Positions 4,186 through 6,062 of a DNA stretch of 6,062 nt are shown piece after piece (position 1 is the first letter of the stretch; each line of letters begins with the position of its first letter). The notes under the pieces are model-generated. The model saw only the letters and a list, made by a program, of their open reading frames with translations, was not told the origin of the DNA and ran no database searches. The translations under genes and the position numbers were made by a program. Origin of the DNA: an uncultured euryarchaeote (lineage in GTDB: Archaea > Thermoplasmatota > Poseidoniia > Poseidoniales > Thalassarchaeaceae); contig CALCOR010000322.1 of assembly GCA_937897085.1 (NCBI GenBank), positions 1 through 6,062 of the forward strand, given 5' to 3'.

Positions 4186-5535
4186 ATGTCGCTGTGTCCG
4201 TTAGATTACCGCTACGGGCGAGACAGCGTCAAGCATATCTGGTCTGATGATGGGCGCCATGCCCGTCAACTCGAGGTGGAGCGGGCGCTCGTCTGGGCGC
4301 ACAAGGAACTCGGCCGGGTTAGCGAAGACGACTATCGCGAGGTGGCTGCCGTAGCCGATCCGCTCATAGTGACCAAGGAACGGGTAACAGAGATTGAGAA
4401 CGAGACGAAGCACGATATCATGGCACTGACGCGTGCCATGACCGAAGCAGCAGGGGATGCAGGTTGGTGCATCCATCTTGGAGCCACCAGCAACGACATC
4501 GTAGACACTGCCGTTGCACTGCAGATCCGTGACTCCATCTCACAGCAGGTAGAAGCCGTCCAGACGCTGATGGCCACTCTGTGCGACCTTTCCGAGCGCG
4601 AGCGGGACACCGTCATGCTCGGGCGCACGCACGGGCAGGCAGCTACACCGATTACATTCGGCCTCAAGGTGGCCGTGTGGATCGACGAGTTTCGCCGGCA
4701 TCTCATCCGGCTTGTGCAGATGGCGCCGCGCGTATGCGTCGGAAAGTTCCTCGGAGCAGTGGGCACAGGCGCGGCACAAGGTGAAAATGCGCGCGAACTG
4801 CAGGCACTGGTGCTCACCCACCTCAACCTCGGGGTCCCCCTGGTGACCACACAAGTCGTCGGTCGCGACCGCTACATCGAGTGGGTCTCCTGGATGGCGA
4901 ACGTAGCCACTAGCGTGGAGAAGATCCTGCAAGAGGTTCGCAACCTTCAGCGCAGCGAAATCGCCGAGGTTGCCGAGGCCTTCGATGTCGACAAGCAGGT
5001 CGGTTCCTCGACGATGGCGCATAAGCGCAACCCAATCACATCCGAGAACGCCTGCGGACTGGCGCGCGTCGTGCGCTCCATGCTGCTGCCAACGTGGGAG
5101 AACGCGCTGCTATGGCACGAGCGGGACCTCGCCAACTCATCCGCCGAGCGATTCACCCTGTCACACTCTGTGGTGCTGCTGGACGACATCCTTGGCAAGT
5201 CGGACAAGGTGTTCGCTAACCTGGTCGTCGACGCCGAACGGATGCAGACCAACATCGATGCGCAGAAGGGTCTGGTCATGGCTGAGAAAGTGATGCTCGA
5301 ACTCGTTGAACGTGGAGTTCCCCGAGACGAGGCACACGAAGTTCTGCGCACAGCCTCGATGGAGGCGATCTCATCGGGTGCGCACCTCGAGGATGTCTGC
5401 GCGCGCACACCGCCGATCTCCGCGCTATTCGACGGTGATGAATTGCATGAATTGTTCGATCCGTCGGGACATCTGGGCGTAAGTGGCGAACTCGTCGATG
5501 AGACAGTCGAACTCGCTCGTAGGGCGCTCGATTGA
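4186..5535 (+). CDS. purB: Adenylosuccinate lyase
   Basis: A 449-residue enzyme of the fumarase/aspartase superfamily. It cleaves SAICAR to AICAR plus fumarate and adenylosuccinate to AMP plus fumarate in purine synthesis, acting as a cytoplasmic homotetramer. The N-terminus MSLCPLDYRYG matches the usual (H/C)P-(I/L)-DYRYG start, so the ATG at 4186 is chosen over the in-frame ATG at 4162 and TTG at 4135. Active-site motifs are all present: ETKHDIMAL (73-81) with His76, TSNDIVDT (101-108), GRTHGQAATP (146-155) with the catalytic His149, the flexible signature loop GSSTMAHKRNP (273-283), and ERDLANSSAER (312-322). The PurB C-terminal domain (about 360-449) is complete. Its stop codon touches the stop of the small opposite-strand gene. 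Confidence 0.97.
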   Translation: MSLCPLDYRYGRDSVKHIWSDDGRHARQLEVERALVWAHKELGRVSEDDYREVAAVADPLIVTKERVTEIENETKHDIMALTRAMTEAAGDAGWCIHLGATSNDIVDTAVALQIRDSISQQVEAVQTLMATLCDLSERERDTVMLGRTHGQAATPITFGLKVAVWIDEFRRHLIRLVQMAPRVCVGKFLGAVGTGAAQGENARELQALVLTHLNLGVPLVTTQVVGRDRYIEWVSWMANVATSVEKILQEVRNLQRSEIAEVAEAFDVDKQVGSSTMAHKRNPITSENACGLARVVRSMLLPTWENALLWHERDLANSSAERFTLSHSVVLLDDILGKSDKVFANLVVDAERMQTNIDAQKGLVMAEKVMLELVERGVPRDEAHEVLRTASMEAISSGAHLEDVCARTPPISALFDGDELHELFDPSGHLGVSGELVDETVELARRALD

Positions 5536-5742
5536 TCAGAACTTCATCAGCAGTAGGAGCGCAAACCCGGTCAGGGTGGCGGTAATCACCAGCATTAGGA
5601 TCATTCCCTGTGGCCCGAACTGGTTCGAATCGCTCAATGCGGTGCGTAACAGGCCATGTTCCCTGATGGCGGTCATCAGGTTGGCATCCTCCAACTCCTC
5701 GAATGCCGGTGGGTCTCTCCGGGGAATCCTCTCCTCTGCCAT
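5536..5742 (-). CDS. Small tail-anchored membrane protein, possibly Sec61 beta-like
   Basis: A 68-residue protein with a charged N-terminus (MAEERIPRRDPPAFEELEDA) and one C-terminal hydrophobic helix (about 47-66, ILMLVITATLTGFALLLLM) ending in Lys-Phe, so it is predicted to be tail-anchored with the N-terminus in the cytoplasm. This layout, the length, and the order GLLR (30-33) followed by GPQ (43-45) just before the membrane helix resemble archaeal Sec61 beta (the GLxRY ... GPxxVL pattern), a small accessory subunit of the SecYE channel. The match is short and the usual aromatic after GLLR is absent, so the name is tentative. GAAGGG lies just upstream of the ATG at 5742. It converges with purB with no gap and is divergent from the downstream P-loop gene. 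Confidence 0.65.
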   Translation of the reverse strand: MAEERIPRRDPPAFEELEDANLMTAIREHGLLRTALSDSNQFGPQGMILMLVITATLTGFALLLLMKF

Positions 5743-5800
5743 CTAACCCTTCGAGCAGGCGTCGGAACATAGCGATTGCCTGACAGCAGGACAACACACA

Positions 5801-5806
5801 GGAGGT
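5801..5806 (+). promoter_or_regulatory. Shine-Dalgarno site for the right-edge gene
   Basis: GGAGGT lies 13 bases before the ATG at 5820 and 10 bases before an in-frame TTG at 5817. In-frame ATGs further in (5832, 5850) are less well placed. It fixes the likely start at 5820 or 5817. The 77-bp divergent gap 5743-5819 must hold promoters for both flanking genes; I see no clear TATA box in it. Confidence 0.5.
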
Positions 5807-5819
5807 TGTGACAGGCTTG

Positions 5820-6062
5820 ATGAGCCTCCGCATGTCAAAGAGTTGTGACATGCCTTCCGATATTCCGATAGTTGACACCGCGGTGCATCTCTCCGTCGAA
5901 TCGGGCTGCGGCGGTACGACGTTCGCCATGCAGCAGGCGCGCATGGTGCTCGAGGGGGATGGCAGGGTGGTCTGGGTGTGCTTTGAACAGCCCGACCCTG
6001 AGCGATTCTCCCAACTTTTCGGGGTTCTCCCACCGGTAAGCCTCGCCCGCTTCCACCGGCTC
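5820..6062 (+). CDS. RecA/KaiC-like P-loop protein with degenerate Walker A, 3' end outside window
   Basis: An open frame of 81 codons leaves the right edge. After a short lead (1-20) it reads HLSVESGCGGTTFAMQQARM (23-42), then VVWVCFEQPDPERFSQLF (50-67). The layout, a strand-glycine loop-helix followed by a strand ending in FEQ, is that of the RecA/KaiC fold, where typical sequences read GxGKTTFAxQ and VLYVSFEE. The loop here is GCGGTT (29-34), so Gly32 stands where the phosphate-binding lysine should be. This could be a non-hydrolysing paralogue of RadA/KaiC proteins or an unusual P-loop. The start at 5820 rests on the GGAGGT site; starts at 5832 and 5850 are in frame, and the last of these would still include the whole fold. 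A stop at 5781-5783 bounds the frame. Specific function is unknown. Confidence 0.6.
   Translation, partial: MSLRMSKSCDMPSDIPIVDTAVHLSVESGCGGTTFAMQQARMVLEGDGRVVWVCFEQPDPERFSQLFGVLPPVSLARFHRL

Noticed and set aside
4540..5022. Long minus-strand frames inside purB (for example 4540-5022, 4332-4850, 4947-5408)
   Set aside because: They are antisense shadows of a full-length, motif-complete purB and show no recognisable domain or start signals.
5276..5944. A 222-codon minus-strand frame spanning the purB end, the small membrane gene and the start of the right-edge gene
   Set aside because: It overlaps three better supported genes, is Arg/His/Pro-rich in the manner of antisense frames in GC-rich DNA, and has no recognisable motif.
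1..6062. CRISPR arrays, tRNA or rRNA genes, insertion sequences, toxin-antitoxin pairs
   Set aside because: No spaced repeats, cloverleaf-like arms, transposase motifs, terminal inverted repeats or small overlapping gene pairs of that type were seen on either strand.

Overview
The window carries an archaeal core-gene cluster. The best evidence is the gene set: a 20S proteasome alpha subunit, an SBDS-family protein, exosome subunits Rrp4 and Rrp41, and a diphthamide synthase (Dph6). Together these exclude a bacterium. Gene order and compact spacing fit a euryarchaeon. The alpha subunit aligns residue for residue at its N-terminus with the Thermoplasma protein as I remember it, so a Thermoplasmatota-type lineage (for example a marine group II-like archaeon) is a reasonable guess, but it is not proven here. 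Several starts have good Shine-Dalgarno sequences (GGAGG-type), while psmA and SBDS starts do not.

Layout. Positions 3-287 are the 3' part of an unrecognised, lysine-rich plus-strand gene with almost exclusively G/C third codon positions (93 of 95 codons). This is unlike everything to its right. Around 280-290 the composition breaks. From about 287 to 340 the minus strand reads as the first codons of the next exosome gene (rrp42), with a perfect Shine-Dalgarno site, and is then lost. The left edge therefore looks like a chimeric join or a genomic insertion/deletion breakpoint. Positions 338-3324 form a minus-strand operon transcribed psmA, SBDS, rrp4, rrp41 (then rrp42), which is the known archaeal exosome superoperon. 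Positions 3325-3436 are a divergent promoter region. Positions 3437-5535 carry dph6 and purB on the plus strand. purB ends stop-to-stop against a small minus-strand membrane-protein gene (5536-5742) that resembles Sec61 beta. At the right edge a plus-strand gene (5820 to beyond the window) encodes the start of a RecA/KaiC-like P-loop protein whose Walker A lysine is replaced by glycine.

How the genes fit together. The minus-strand operon couples protein degradation (proteasome alpha ring), 60S-type ribosome maturation (SBDS) and 3'-to-5' RNA decay and tailing (Rrp4 cap, Rrp41 catalytic ring subunit). Dph6 completes diphthamide on elongation factor aEF2, the factor with which SBDS-family proteins functionally interact. 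purB is purine biosynthesis housekeeping. The noncoding gaps are short (about 75-110 bp), and several hold small inverted repeats, the best being a nested hairpin in the rrp4 leader and a perfect hairpin touching the dph6 start codon. I see no CRISPR array, tRNA, rRNA or insertion sequence. I do not see a clear new defence or mobile system; the most unusual items are the left-edge join, the lysine-less P-loop protein, the YDH (instead of YDR) gate motif in PsmA and the leader hairpins.
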